A stretch of DNA of 64,000 nucleotides, from positions 62,001-126,000 of the forward strand of contig NZ_LZJR01000010.1 of the NCBI RefSeq assembly GCF_001667925.1. Reading direction: 5' to 3'. Source of the stretch: Mycobacterium sp. E2479. GTDB taxonomy: Bacteria > Actinomycetota > Actinomycetes > Mycobacteriales > Mycobacteriaceae. Positions 28,797 through 37,730 of this stretch are shown here, piece by piece; the stretch's first letter is position 1, and each line of letters starts with the position of its first letter. Both the position numbers and the translations under genes were made by a program. The notes below the pieces were generated by a model. The model saw only the letters and a list, made by a program, of their open reading frames with translations. It had not been told where the DNA came from and did not search any database.

Positions 28797-29203
28797 CAAT
28801 CTGCTTCCTTCTGCTGTCGCAACCACGACTCTTCTTCCCCCGGGGCGGGTAGCACCCGCCCACCTTCGATCGCGAAATGCGCTGGACTGTTTTGGATGAC
28901 GACCAGCACCCGCTTGGCGGGGATGCCGGTGACTCGAGATGCCGCTGCAGCGATCTCAGCCACCAGTTGGCTACTTTGCGCTTCGGGGTGTCCGGTACGA
29001 ACCCAGCCGTTGATCAGAAGCGGTTGTGCCGGTTTCCCATCGGTGTATACGTCGTCGGGGGCCAGTTCATGGAAGACGACGTTGACGTACGTGCCTGGAA
29101 CGTGGTTGATCATCGAGTGAATGCGGGTGACTTCGGCCGCCAGGTTGGCCTTGGTGTCGGAGCTCAGCGTCGATTGCACTGCCGTGCACGTGTAGACCGG
29201 CAT
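28796..29203 (-). CDS. Tautomerase-superfamily protein (cis-CaaD-like, Tautomerase_3)
   Basis: 135 residues. MPVYTCTAVQSTLSSDTKANLAAEVTRIHSMIN gives the amino-terminal Pro that acts as catalytic base after Met removal, followed by the beta-alpha-beta fold. A second half-repeat begins LLINGWVRTGHPEAQSSQLVAEI. The length and the second repeat match the cis-3-chloroacrylic-acid dehalogenase group rather than the 62-residue 4-oxalocrotonate type. Residues such as the His in NHVPGTYVNVVFHEL could contribute to the active site. It lies between the decarboxylase (3-base gap) and the FAD oxidase (1-base overlap), so the three form one operon. A keto-enol tautomerisation of a pathway intermediate is likely. 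Confidence 0.82.
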   Translation of the reverse strand: MPVYTCTAVQSTLSSDTKANLAAEVTRIHSMINHVPGTYVNVVFHELAPDDVYTDGKPAQPLLINGWVRTGHPEAQSSQLVAEIAAAASRVTGIPAKRVLVVIQNSPAHFAIEGGRVLPAPGEEESWLRQQKEAD

Positions 29204-29206
29204 CTC

Positions 29207-30823
29207 TCAGCCCAGGAACGGCAGTTGCGGCTTGGTGGGCACCACCAGGACGGTGGGCCCGTCGGCGTCCAGGGCCGCCTTGAATTCGCGCACCAGGCTC
29301 TCGGTACCGTCCGCAGTGGCCGCGCGGCATCCGAAACCTGTTGCCAGCGAGGCGATATCAAGTCCAGGCAAGTCCATTCCGGGCACATTGCGAGTTTTCT
29401 CGAGCAGCGCAAACGACTTGAGTACTGCGTACTCGCCATTGCGCTGCACCACGAACACGATGGGAAGCTTGTGTTGCGCAGCCGTCCAGATGGCCTGTAT
29501 CGAATATTGGAACGAACCGTCGCCGATCGAGGCGACGATGGTCCGCTTCACCCCGCGGGCCTGGTCTCCAAGCGCGATGCCCACAGCTGCCGGCACTCCC
29601 CAGCCGATGCCTCCGCTACCCGTGGCGAAGAAGCTCCCCGGCCGTCGGGTCGGCCACCACTTGATGAGGTCCGCCAGCGTCGAGGTCGACTCCATCACGA
29701 CCGCAGCGTCGTCGGGCTTGACCGAACTGAGTACCGCGTAGACGTCGTTGGGCGCCAGTGGCGCCGAGGCCACCGGCAGTTCGACGCTCAAGTCCTTGCT
29801 CAATCCCGGCGGGGGCTTCCGGTCGCGCGGCACCTCAACGAGGTTCAGGAGCTGTGCGAGCACGGTGCCCATGTCGCCGAGCAGGCTGTCACCCACCGGC
29901 GCGGTCGCGGCGAGATGGGGATCGGCGGTGATCTGCAGTAGCTCGGTGCCCTCGGGCAGATAATCACCGGCGACGAAGGGGTAGTACCGGAACACCTGCG
30001 CGCCGATCACGATAACCAGGTCGTAACCAGCCAGTGCCTCGCTGACACCGGCGATCGTCAACGGCAGCGGACCACCGTACAAGGAGTGGTCCTCGGGGAA
30101 CGAGCACCTGTCCGAGAGCCCACTGCCGCGGACCGGCGCGCGCAGCTTCTCCGCGAACGCGATACCGGCGTCCCAGGCACCGGCACGGTCCACCTCAGGG
30201 CCGAGCACCAACAGTGGACGCTCCGCATGACTGATCCGCGTGGCGAACTCACGCAACCGCTCGACGTCGGGCTGCACGCGTTGGCTGACCGTCCGGACCA
30301 CGGCCGGGCCCAGTGCCGGCTTATTCCAGTCGTCGAGCGGGATGGACAGGAACACCGGACCGGCCGACGGCTGGGTCGCCACCGCGTAGGCGCGCATAAA
30401 TGCCGCGGGCACATCCTCGGCGCGGGCGGGCTCGTAGGCCCACTTGACCCACGGCTGCGGCATCAGGGTCGCGTCGGGATTGTTCAGATACGGGTCGCAC
30501 AGCGACATTTCGCGGGTCTGCTGACCGGCGGTGACGATCAGTGGCGTATTGGCTCGGTAGGCAGCGACGAGGCTGCCCATCGCGTTGCCGGTGCCCGCCG
30601 CGGTATGTAGATTGACCAGCGCGGGCTTGCCGGTCGATTGCGCGAAGCCGTCAGCCATCGCGAGCACGGAGGCCTCCTGCAGGCCCAGCACGTAGGTGAA
30701 GTCGTCTGGGAAGTGCTGCAAGAAGGTTTGTTCGGTGGAGCCGGGGTTGCCGAATATCGTGGTCAATCCCAATGTTCGCAGGAGGTCGTAGGTGACCTCG
30801 TGGACGGTTTTGGCACTGGTCAT
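29207..30823 (-). CDS. mdlC: Benzoylformate decarboxylase-like ThDP enzyme
   Basis: 538 residues. Signatures match benzoylformate decarboxylase: IFGNPGSTEQTFLQHFP (Ser-26 equivalent), GLQEASVLAMADGFAQ with the ThDP Glu, VNLHTAAGTGNAMGSL with the His-70 equivalent, and the ThDP-binding GDGSFQY...QRN motif. One catalytic position differs: the loop that reads VFRYH in the Pseudomonas enzyme (His-281) is VFRYY here, so a Tyr replaces that His. The family removes CO2 from benzoylformate, giving benzaldehyde. The ATG at 30823 is chosen over one 11 codons upstream for homology. It heads a three-gene operon divergent from a LAL regulator. Another 2-ketoacid substrate is possible. Confidence 0.87.
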   Translation of the reverse strand: MTSAKTVHEVTYDLLRTLGLTTIFGNPGSTEQTFLQHFPDDFTYVLGLQEASVLAMADGFAQSTGKPALVNLHTAAGTGNAMGSLVAAYRANTPLIVTAGQQTREMSLCDPYLNNPDATLMPQPWVKWAYEPARAEDVPAAFMRAYAVATQPSAGPVFLSIPLDDWNKPALGPAVVRTVSQRVQPDVERLREFATRISHAERPLLVLGPEVDRAGAWDAGIAFAEKLRAPVRGSGLSDRCSFPEDHSLYGGPLPLTIAGVSEALAGYDLVIVIGAQVFRYYPFVAGDYLPEGTELLQITADPHLAATAPVGDSLLGDMGTVLAQLLNLVEVPRDRKPPPGLSKDLSVELPVASAPLAPNDVYAVLSSVKPDDAAVVMESTSTLADLIKWWPTRRPGSFFATGSGGIGWGVPAAVGIALGDQARGVKRTIVASIGDGSFQYSIQAIWTAAQHKLPIVFVVQRNGEYAVLKSFALLEKTRNVPGMDLPGLDIASLATGFGCRAATADGTESLVREFKAALDADGPTVLVVPTKPQLPFLG

Positions 30824-30883
30824 CGTTTTAATCCCTCGTCGATCACGTGTGGGCAAAGCATGCAGAGATCACACACTCTGGGA

Positions 30884-30924
30884 GGTTTCGTGGACCCCGT
30901 GGAAACGACGGGTTGGACGAAACC
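30884..30924. promoter_or_regulatory. Inverted-repeat operator candidate between mdlC-like operon and LAL regulator
   Basis: GGTTTCGT (30884-30891) and ACGAAACC (30917-30924) are perfect eight-base arms, centre to centre 33 bases apart, in the 176-base divergent promoter region. A second dyad, TGACATGTCA (30979-30988), lies just before the regulator start. Either could be the binding site of the adjacent LuxR-type regulator. Confidence 0.45.
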
Positions 30925-30999
30925 AGGGAAGCCCCGTGGGTTGACATCCGTCTGCGGCTCCGGTCGCTGCCAGCTCGCTGACATGTCAAGATCACCGGC

Positions 31000-33792
31000 A
31001 TGGGTAGCCGTGCGCTCATCGGCCGAGAGGACGAGCAGCAGCGGCTCGTCGAGCTGTGTGACCGCGCCCGAGCCGGCCAGAGCGGCGTCCTCGTCGTTCA
31101 CGGCGAGGCCGGCATCGGGAAGACGGCGTTGCTCACTGAGGTACTTGCGACGGCTGAAGACGGGCTTCGCATCATCCGCATCAGCGGTGCGGAATCGGAG
31201 ATGGAACTCGCCTACGCCGGCGTGCAGCAGCTGTGTGGCCCGATTCTCGCTCACATCGACCGATTACCTGACCCACAGAAGAACGCGCTGCGGGTGGCGC
31301 TAGGCCTGCGCGAAGGTACGGCACCGGATCGCCTCCTGGTGAATTTGGCCGTGCTGACGCTTCTCGGAGATGCCGGCGCGGAGCGCCCGACCGTCTGCCT
31401 TATCGACGACGCTCAATGGATCGACCGCGCGTCACTGCAAGCGCTGGCGTTCGCCGCACGCCGGCTTCTCGCAGACCCGGTGGTGATGATCTTCGCCAAC
31501 CGCTCACCCGGCGCCCATCACGAGTTGGACGGCCTACCCGAGCTGAATCTGAGCAGGCTCGCACACACCCATGCCAGCACACTGCTGTCCGAAGTCATGC
31601 CGGGTCAGTTGGACCACACCGTCAGAGAGAACATCCTGGCCGAAGCGGACGGAAACCCGCTGGCGCTACTCGAGCTACGCCACGCCATGGCACCAGCGGT
31701 GTTAGCAGGCGGATACGGGCTCACGGCCGCGACGTCGGTCGCGAAGCGGATCGAGCGAGAATACGACCAGCGCCTACGCGAAATGCCGCCGGCGACACGG
31801 ACTCTTCTGCTTATTGCGGCTGCGGAACCGACCGGCGACCCAACATGGCTGTGGGCCGCGGCCGCCCAACTCCACATCGACGCCGATGCCGTCGTTCCGG
31901 CGGAGCGCTGCGGCCTGATCACCGTCGAATCCCGTCTGCGCTTTCGCCACCCACTGGTTCGTTCGGCTGTCTACCGCAACGCGTCCCCGTCTGAACGGCG
32001 ACAGGCGCATGCCGCGTTGGCCGACGTCATAATTGGCCCGGCCGCAAACGAGCACCGTGCCTGGCATCGCGCCCACTCCACGAGCGCACCCGATGAGACT
32101 GTCGCTGTCGAGCTCATACAGTCCGCCGAGCGCGTCCGCCGACGCGGTGGCACCGCCGCCGCCGCGGCATTCCTGGCGTATGCCGTCGAACTGACGCCCG
32201 ACCCCGAGCGACGGGCCGAGCGCGCACTCGACGCGGCCCTGTCCAAGCTGGACGCAGGTGACCCAGAGGCCGCAACGCGGTTGCTAGCGGCAGTCGCGGG
32301 GACCGAAAACGAAATGCTCAGTGCGCGTCTGGATTTGCTGCGAGCCAAGATCGCCTTCGCCGCCCAACGAGGCCGAGACGCACCTCCACTGCTGCTGGCG
32401 GCCGCCCAACGGCTGCAGCCACTGGATGCCGGACTCGCGCGCGAGACCTATCTCGACGCACTCGTGGCGGCGATGATCGTCGGCCGCCTCGCGGAGGAAC
32501 AGACATCCGCGGCAGCAATAGCGACTGCCGCGCGACACGCCCTACCCCCGTCCGGCCGTCCCACGGCCGCCGACCTTTTCCTCGAAGGAATCGTCGTCCG
32601 GCTCACCGAGGGACACGCCGTCGCGGCACCACTGCTGCGGCGGGCCATCAACCAGTACCTGAAGGAAGACGAAGCGGGTATCGCGGATCCACGGTCACAT
32701 GACATCACACTGCGGGTCCTCCTCGATCTGTTCGATCAGGATACCTACAACTCGCTCAACCGCCGCCAAGTCGAACTCCTCCGTGCCGCGGGCGAATTGG
32801 CGGTTCTCCCCGCCGCTTTGACCACCTACGCAGGGGGATGTGTCACCGCCGGCGACTTCGCGCAGGCCGCGAATCTGCTCGCGCAGTCGGAAGCGATCTG
32901 CACCGCGACCGGCGCGCCGCCGCACCGCTCCATCCAGACATACCTCGCCGCCTGTCGCGGGCAAGAGGAACTCGGCAGAGAACTCGCGCAAACCACCATC
33001 CGGGACGCCACCGCGCGTGGCGAAGGCAGCGAAATCACCGTCGTGCTCTTCTCGCTGGCCATCCTGCACAACGGACTCGGCCAGTACGACGAAGCGCTCA
33101 CGGCGTGCACGGCCGCGCTGGAATACGACGACGTAGGAATGTACGGCCACCTACTCAACGAGACGGTGGAAGCTGCGGCACGTTCCGGCAACACCAGCAT
33201 CGCTGAATCAACAGCAGAACAGGTGATCGAGAGGGCCGAAGCAACCGGAACTCCAACAGCATTCGGATACGCAGCGCGCGCCAAAGCGCTGACTACCACG
33301 GGACCCGCAACCGAAAACGAGTATCGCAACGCAATAGAAGGACTGGAGCGCTCACCACTGAAGGTCATGACCGCGCGCACCCACCTCATTTTCGGTGAGT
33401 GGCTGCGCCGCGAGAACCGCCGAGCGGAAGCACGCGCCGAATTGCGCATCGCTCATGAAATGTTCCGACAAATGGGATCCGACGGCTTCGCCGAGCGGAC
33501 GCGCCGCGAACTCCAGGCCGCGGGCGAGCCGCTACAAAAAGAGCGGGGCGACAGAACGGCGACGACTTTGACGACACAAGAAAGCTACATCGCCCGACTT
33601 GCAAGCGACGGTTACAGCAACTCCGAGATCGCCAGTCATCTATTCATCAGCCCGCGCACAGTGGAATGGCACCTCAGTCGGATCTTCGCCAAGCTCGGAG
33701 TATCGTCCCGCCGCGACTTGCGGGCCCGCTCGAGTGACGGCTTGAAGTCAGACGCCAGTACGTCCGTGTTCGACCTCGTCCAGCGCAAGTGA
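31000..33792 (+). CDS. LuxR-family transcriptional regulator, LAL type with N-terminal AAA ATPase
   Basis: 930 residues. The N-terminal ATPase has Walker A VHGEAGIGKTALLTEVL (about residues 33-49) and Walker B TVCLIDDAQWIDRASLQAL (about 130). A helical TPR-like middle follows (ALDAALSKLDAGDPEAATRLL and similar). The C-terminal 65 residues are a LuxR/GerE helix-turn-helix: LTTQESYIARLASDGYSNSEIASHLFISPRTVEWHLSRIFAKLGVSSRRDL. LAL proteins activate catabolic operons on binding an effector, usually nearby genes. This one is divergent from the decarboxylase operon and is its most likely regulator. No ribosome-binding site is obvious before the ATG. Its 3' half looks less GC-rich than its neighbours. 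Confidence 0.9.
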   Translation: MGSRALIGREDEQQRLVELCDRARAGQSGVLVVHGEAGIGKTALLTEVLATAEDGLRIIRISGAESEMELAYAGVQQLCGPILAHIDRLPDPQKNALRVALGLREGTAPDRLLVNLAVLTLLGDAGAERPTVCLIDDAQWIDRASLQALAFAARRLLADPVVMIFANRSPGAHHELDGLPELNLSRLAHTHASTLLSEVMPGQLDHTVRENILAEADGNPLALLELRHAMAPAVLAGGYGLTAATSVAKRIEREYDQRLREMPPATRTLLLIAAAEPTGDPTWLWAAAAQLHIDADAVVPAERCGLITVESRLRFRHPLVRSAVYRNASPSERRQAHAALADVIIGPAANEHRAWHRAHSTSAPDETVAVELIQSAERVRRRGGTAAAAAFLAYAVELTPDPERRAERALDAALSKLDAGDPEAATRLLAAVAGTENEMLSARLDLLRAKIAFAAQRGRDAPPLLLAAAQRLQPLDAGLARETYLDALVAAMIVGRLAEEQTSAAAIATAARHALPPSGRPTAADLFLEGIVVRLTEGHAVAAPLLRRAINQYLKEDEAGIADPRSHDITLRVLLDLFDQDTYNSLNRRQVELLRAAGELAVLPAALTTYAGGCVTAGDFAQAANLLAQSEAICTATGAPPHRSIQTYLAACRGQEELGRELAQTTIRDATARGEGSEITVVLFSLAILHNGLGQYDEALTACTAALEYDDVGMYGHLLNETVEAAARSGNTSIAESTAEQVIERAEATGTPTAFGYAARAKALTTTGPATENEYRNAIEGLERSPLKVMTARTHLIFGEWLRRENRRAEARAELRIAHEMFRQMGSDGFAERTRRELQAAGEPLQKERGDRTATTLTTQESYIARLASDGYSNSEIASHLFISPRTVEWHLSRIFAKLGVSSRRDLRARSSDGLKSDASTSVFDLVQRK

Positions 33793-33813
33793 CACAGTGC
33801 TTTTGAACATCAT

Positions 33814-36069
33814 TCACTCGCGTACCACCTCACTCGCTTCCTTGTCCGGTCGCAGCCCCCGCCAACTCGATTGGCGTAGCCGGTTGTCCGGGGTCCACTC
33901 GCTGTAGCGCACCTCCCCGACCAGAACGGGTTTGACGTAGGTCACGCCCCGGGCTTCGCTCCTGGGCAGCGGGGGGTGGAACGGGGATTCGTCGGTGTGC
34001 AGCGGCGCCAGCGTCTTCTTCAAGTTGGCCAGGTCGCGCTCGGTGAACCCGGTGCCGACGCGCCCCGCGAAATGCAGGCCGTCGGCGCTGGGGATGCCCA
34101 TCAGCAGTGAGCCGATGCCGCTGGTGCGTCCACCTTGCCCCGCCTTCCACCCGCCGATCACGACTTCCTGGGTGTTCCAGTGCTTGTCCTTGATCCATGA
34201 CGACGAGCGCCGCCCGGGCTGGTAGGTGGAGTCACGCCGCTTGGCGATCACCCCCTCCCAGCCGCGCTTGCCGGAGTATTCCAGCGCTTGTGCGCCGTCT
34301 CCGGGCAGTAGCTCGGGAACGATGAGATCGCTGCCGGCGCCCAGCATTTCCAGCACCTTTCGCCGGTCCCGATAACTGGCCCGCAGCAGCGAGCGGCCGT
34401 CGAGGTACAGCACGTCGAACGCCCAGAATTCGACGCGTGAGCCGCGGCCACGGTTCTGCATCTCGTGGAAGTTGGGCACACCCGAAGAATCCAGGACGAC
34501 GGCCTCGCCGTCGAGGACCACGTGGTGCTCCGCGAGAGCGTCTGCCAGCGAACGAAGTTCGGGATATTCGCTGGTGACTTCGCGGCCGCGCCGAGAACGT
34601 ACCCGGATGGCGCCGTGGTCGACCTCGATCAAGAGCCGATAGCCATCCCATTTGCCTTCGAACGCCCATTGGCTTGCCTTCAGCGCCGTGACCGAGCCGT
34701 GGGTGGCCAGCATGGGGACGATGGTGTCGAACTCGAAAAGCTTTTGGTCCTTCATCCGGTGAGCCAGCCACTGGTCCCCGTTGGTCTGAATCAGTGCGTA
34801 GCGTCCGGAGATCTTGCTGCCGTGCAGATTAACGATGACTTCGTCGTCACGAAACTTCTCGGCCTCGTAGGTGCCGGAGTCCCAGATAATCACCTTCCCC
34901 GCGCCGTACTCCCCTTTGGGGATGATGCCCTCGAATCCGCCGTACTCCAGCGGGTGGTCCTCGGTGTGGACCGCCAGGTGGTTCACCGAGGTGGTTTCGG
35001 GCAGGTTCTTCGGTACCGCCCACGACACCAGCACGCCGTCTCGTTCCAGCCGGAAGTCGTAATGCAGCCGACGGGCGTGGTGTTCTTGGATGACGAAGCT
35101 ATTTCCTTGCCCTATAACGGGTTTCGTTGCCGGCACCGGTTCGGGCGTCTTCGAGGCGTCGCGCATGCTGCGGTATTTGCTCAGGCGATCCGGCATCGGT
35201 GCATCCTCGTCCAGCGGTGCCAGCAGGTCGCCGTCACGGGCGACCCGGTCCAGAACTTCGTCGTAACGCAGCTGGCGCAGCGACGGGTCGTCGAGCTCCT
35301 CCCAGGTGCGCGGAGCGGCGACGGTGGGTTGTTCACGTCCTCGCAGCGAGTATGGCGCGATGGTCGTCTTGGAGCCGTTGTTCTGGCTCCAGTCGAGAAA
35401 GATCTTTCCGGCCCGCAGGCTCTTGGTCATGGTCGACGTCACTAGTGTGGGCATCGCCTTTTCCAGTTGTTGCGCAACACGTTTGGCTAATACGGTGGCG
35501 CCCTTGCTACTCACCGGCTCCTGCAGCGGCGTGTAGAGGTGCAGGCCCTTGCTGCCGCTGGTCAGCGGATACGTCGTCAGTCCGATTCCGGTGATCAGTT
35601 CGCGGACGGCGCGCGCCACCTCGGCCAGCTGGGCCATCGTGACGCCTTCGCCCGGGTCAAGGTCGAACACCAGGCGAGTCGCCGGGCCGGGTTTCAGTTC
35701 TTCGGCCCGGCTGCGGGTCCACTCGGCGACGAAGCGCCACTGCGGTACGTGGACCTCCAGCGCGGCCTGCTGGGCGATCCAGGCCAGCCCGTCGACGCTG
35801 TCGATGATCGGATACGTGGTCGTCCCGGATCGATGGGTCACGCTGGCGCGCGGCAGCCAGGCCGGCGCCGACGAGGCCAATTGCTTTTCGAAGAATGGTT
35901 CTTCATCGACGCCGTTGGGCCAGCGCTTGCGCGTGGCCGGCCGCCCGGCGATGTGCGGGATCATCACCTCGGCGATGCGCGTGTAGTAGTCGAAGATGTC
36001 GCTTTTCGTGGTTCCGGTGGCGGGATACAGCACCTTGCCGGCGTTGGTCAGTTTCACCCGCGGTGCCAT
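33814..36069 (-). CDS. ligD: Multifunctional non-homologous end-joining DNA ligase LigD
   Basis: 751 residues in the mycobacterial domain order. The polymerase/primase domain covers residues 1-290 (LTNAGKVLYPATGTTKSDI; metal-binding LVFDLDPGEGVTMAQL). The 3'-phosphoesterase covers about 310-450 (VIQEHHARRLHYDFRLERDGVLVSWAVPKN; HTEDHPLEYGGFEGIIPKGEYG). The ATP-dependent ligase covers about 460-750 (adenylated Lys in FEGKWDGYRLLIEV; WEGVIAKRRDSTY). With Ku it aligns, trims, fills and seals double-strand breaks. M. tuberculosis has ku directly divergent; here a four-gene polyol operon lies between. The ATG at 36069 begins MAPRVKLTNAGK. Confidence 0.97.
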   Translation of the reverse strand: MAPRVKLTNAGKVLYPATGTTKSDIFDYYTRIAEVMIPHIAGRPATRKRWPNGVDEEPFFEKQLASSAPAWLPRASVTHRSGTTTYPIIDSVDGLAWIAQQAALEVHVPQWRFVAEWTRSRAEELKPGPATRLVFDLDPGEGVTMAQLAEVARAVRELITGIGLTTYPLTSGSKGLHLYTPLQEPVSSKGATVLAKRVAQQLEKAMPTLVTSTMTKSLRAGKIFLDWSQNNGSKTTIAPYSLRGREQPTVAAPRTWEELDDPSLRQLRYDEVLDRVARDGDLLAPLDEDAPMPDRLSKYRSMRDASKTPEPVPATKPVIGQGNSFVIQEHHARRLHYDFRLERDGVLVSWAVPKNLPETTSVNHLAVHTEDHPLEYGGFEGIIPKGEYGAGKVIIWDSGTYEAEKFRDDEVIVNLHGSKISGRYALIQTNGDQWLAHRMKDQKLFEFDTIVPMLATHGSVTALKASQWAFEGKWDGYRLLIEVDHGAIRVRSRRGREVTSEYPELRSLADALAEHHVVLDGEAVVLDSSGVPNFHEMQNRGRGSRVEFWAFDVLYLDGRSLLRASYRDRRKVLEMLGAGSDLIVPELLPGDGAQALEYSGKRGWEGVIAKRRDSTYQPGRRSSSWIKDKHWNTQEVVIGGWKAGQGGRTSGIGSLLMGIPSADGLHFAGRVGTGFTERDLANLKKTLAPLHTDESPFHPPLPRSEARGVTYVKPVLVGEVRYSEWTPDNRLRQSSWRGLRPDKEASEVVRE

Positions 36070-36084
36070 GTTGTCAACCTACGC

Positions 36085-36102
36085 GTTCGACTAGTGTCGA
36101 AC
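36085..36102. promoter_or_regulatory. 18-base dyad upstream of ligD
   Basis: GTTCGAC-TAGT-GTCGAAC has seven-base arms and lies 16 bases before the ligD ATG, in the 134-base gap to the polyol operon. The half-sites are those of the mycobacterial LexA box but in the opposite order (LexA: TCGAAC-N4-GTTCGA), so it is not a normal SOS box. A weaker dyad CGACT/AGTCG lies at 36115-36135. Confidence 0.5.
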
Positions 36103-36203
36103 AGGCCTGACCACCGACTATCGATATCCCAGTCGATCTGTTTTGTGACATCACCCACGGACGCGTTGACCGACCCCCAGGGCACGGGTACAGGTGGAGT
36201 GCA

Positions 36204-37730
36204 ATGTTTGATGTCATCCCACCCCCTTGGCGTCGGGACGGCGCCGTCCCCTTGAGCGACGCGACATTGCGGCTGCATTCCCAGCGGGTGGACGTGCCCG
36301 CGTATGACAGATCGAGCCTTCAGCGTGGTGTCGTTCACATCGGTGCGGGGAACTTTCACCGCGCGCATCAGGCCGTGTACTTCGATGACCTTGCCTGCTC
36401 GGGTATTTCGGATCGCTGGGGCGTCACCGGCGTCAGCCTGCACTCCCCTGACGTCAAAGACCTGCTGTCAGCGCAAGATGGCCTGTACACCGTCGTGCAG
36501 CGTGGCCACGACCGCCAGACTGCCCGCGTGGTCGGCTCGATCGGCGCCGTTCACTACGCACCCGATGATGACGCAGCGGTCCGCGCCGCCTTGGCAGATC
36601 CCCAAACCCGGATCGTCAGCCTGACCATCACCGGCAACGGATATTTCCTGAATCCGGCCACCGACGAGTTCGACGCCGACCACCCCGACGTGCGCGCTGA
36701 CGTCGTCGCGTCCGGTGGCTATGCCACCGCGTGGGGATATCTGGCCGAGGCTCTCGACCGGCGGCGGCGCGCGGGCGTCACGCCGTTCACCGTGCTCTGC
36801 TGCGACAACATTCCCGGTGACAGCCGGCCGGCGAAAGCCGCACTGGTGTCGTTCGCCGCCCTGAAGAACCCGAAGCTCGCCCGCTGGATCCACACGCATG
36901 TCGCGTTCCCGTCCACCATGGTCGATCGCATCACCCCGCAAACCTCGACATCGGAGCGCGATTTCGTTGAGCGGACCTTCGGGGTCGCCGACAAATGGCC
37001 GGTGGTGACCGAGCCTCATCGCCAATGGGTGATCGAGGACTCCTTCAGCAACGGGCGGCCGCCGCTCGACGAGGTCGGCGCCGAATTCGTTGCCGATGTC
37101 AGCGACCACAAGCTGATCAAGACCCGACTTCTCAATGGAACCCATATCGCACTTGCATGCCTGGCCACGCTGGCCGGTTACCAGTCCACCGACGAGGCGA
37201 TGCGGGACCGCGTCATCTTCGACTACGTCGAAAACCTCCTGCGCGACGAGATTCAGCCGCTGCTACCCGCCGTCCCCGGGATGAACACACCCGGATATCG
37301 CGGCATCCTGCTCGACCGGCTCGGCAATCCCCGCATGAGTGACCAATTGTCGCGGCTGGCGCGGCGGGGAACGAGCAAGATCGCCTCGTTTGTGCTGCCC
37401 TCCCTGCAGGAGGCGATCGCGCGGGGCAGGCCGCACACGCTGCTGATGTTGGCGGTTGCGGGATGGGCGCGCTACATGCGCGGCCACGACCTCAAGGGGC
37501 GAAAGCTCCGCCTCGAAGACTCCCAGGCGATTCCGGTGACTAGGTTGGCCAACATGGCGAGCACGAACCCCGATCCGCTACTTAGCCATGAGATGTTCGC
37601 CGAGGTACGCGCGGTTCCCGGTTTTGCCGAGCGCCTCGGCGCCATGATCGCCGATATCGACGAGCGTGGTGTCGTGCCCACCCTGCGTGACGCGATGCGC
37701 GACCACGAGCGAGAGTTGGTGTCGCGATGA
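36204..37730 (+). CDS. Mannitol dehydrogenase family (polyol/fructuronate reductase) protein, first copy
   Basis: 508 residues, the size of long-chain polyol dehydrogenases. The NAD-binding end reads GVVHIGAGNFHRAHQAVYFDDL and the catalytic site DHKLIKTRLLNGTHIALACLA with the family's K-x4-N-x2-H. PFTVLCCDNIPGD and FPSTMVDRITPQT are further family signatures. It should oxidise a polyol such as mannitol, arabitol or sorbitol to a ketose with NAD(P). It opens a four-gene operon in which each junction is overlapping or tight; the next gene begins within its stop codon (ATGA). Confidence 0.9.
   Translation: MFDVIPPPWRRDGAVPLSDATLRLHSQRVDVPAYDRSSLQRGVVHIGAGNFHRAHQAVYFDDLACSGISDRWGVTGVSLHSPDVKDLLSAQDGLYTVVQRGHDRQTARVVGSIGAVHYAPDDDAAVRAALADPQTRIVSLTITGNGYFLNPATDEFDADHPDVRADVVASGGYATAWGYLAEALDRRRRAGVTPFTVLCCDNIPGDSRPAKAALVSFAALKNPKLARWIHTHVAFPSTMVDRITPQTSTSERDFVERTFGVADKWPVVTEPHRQWVIEDSFSNGRPPLDEVGAEFVADVSDHKLIKTRLLNGTHIALACLATLAGYQSTDEAMRDRVIFDYVENLLRDEIQPLLPAVPGMNTPGYRGILLDRLGNPRMSDQLSRLARRGTSKIASFVLPSLQEAIARGRPHTLLMLAVAGWARYMRGHDLKGRKLRLEDSQAIPVTRLANMASTNPDPLLSHEMFAEVRAVPGFAERLGAMIADIDERGVVPTLRDAMRDHERELVSR

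Noticed and set aside
36085..36102. SOS (LexA) box for ligD
   Set aside because: The half-sites are in reversed order relative to the mycobacterial LexA consensus, so it was kept only as an unnamed dyad.
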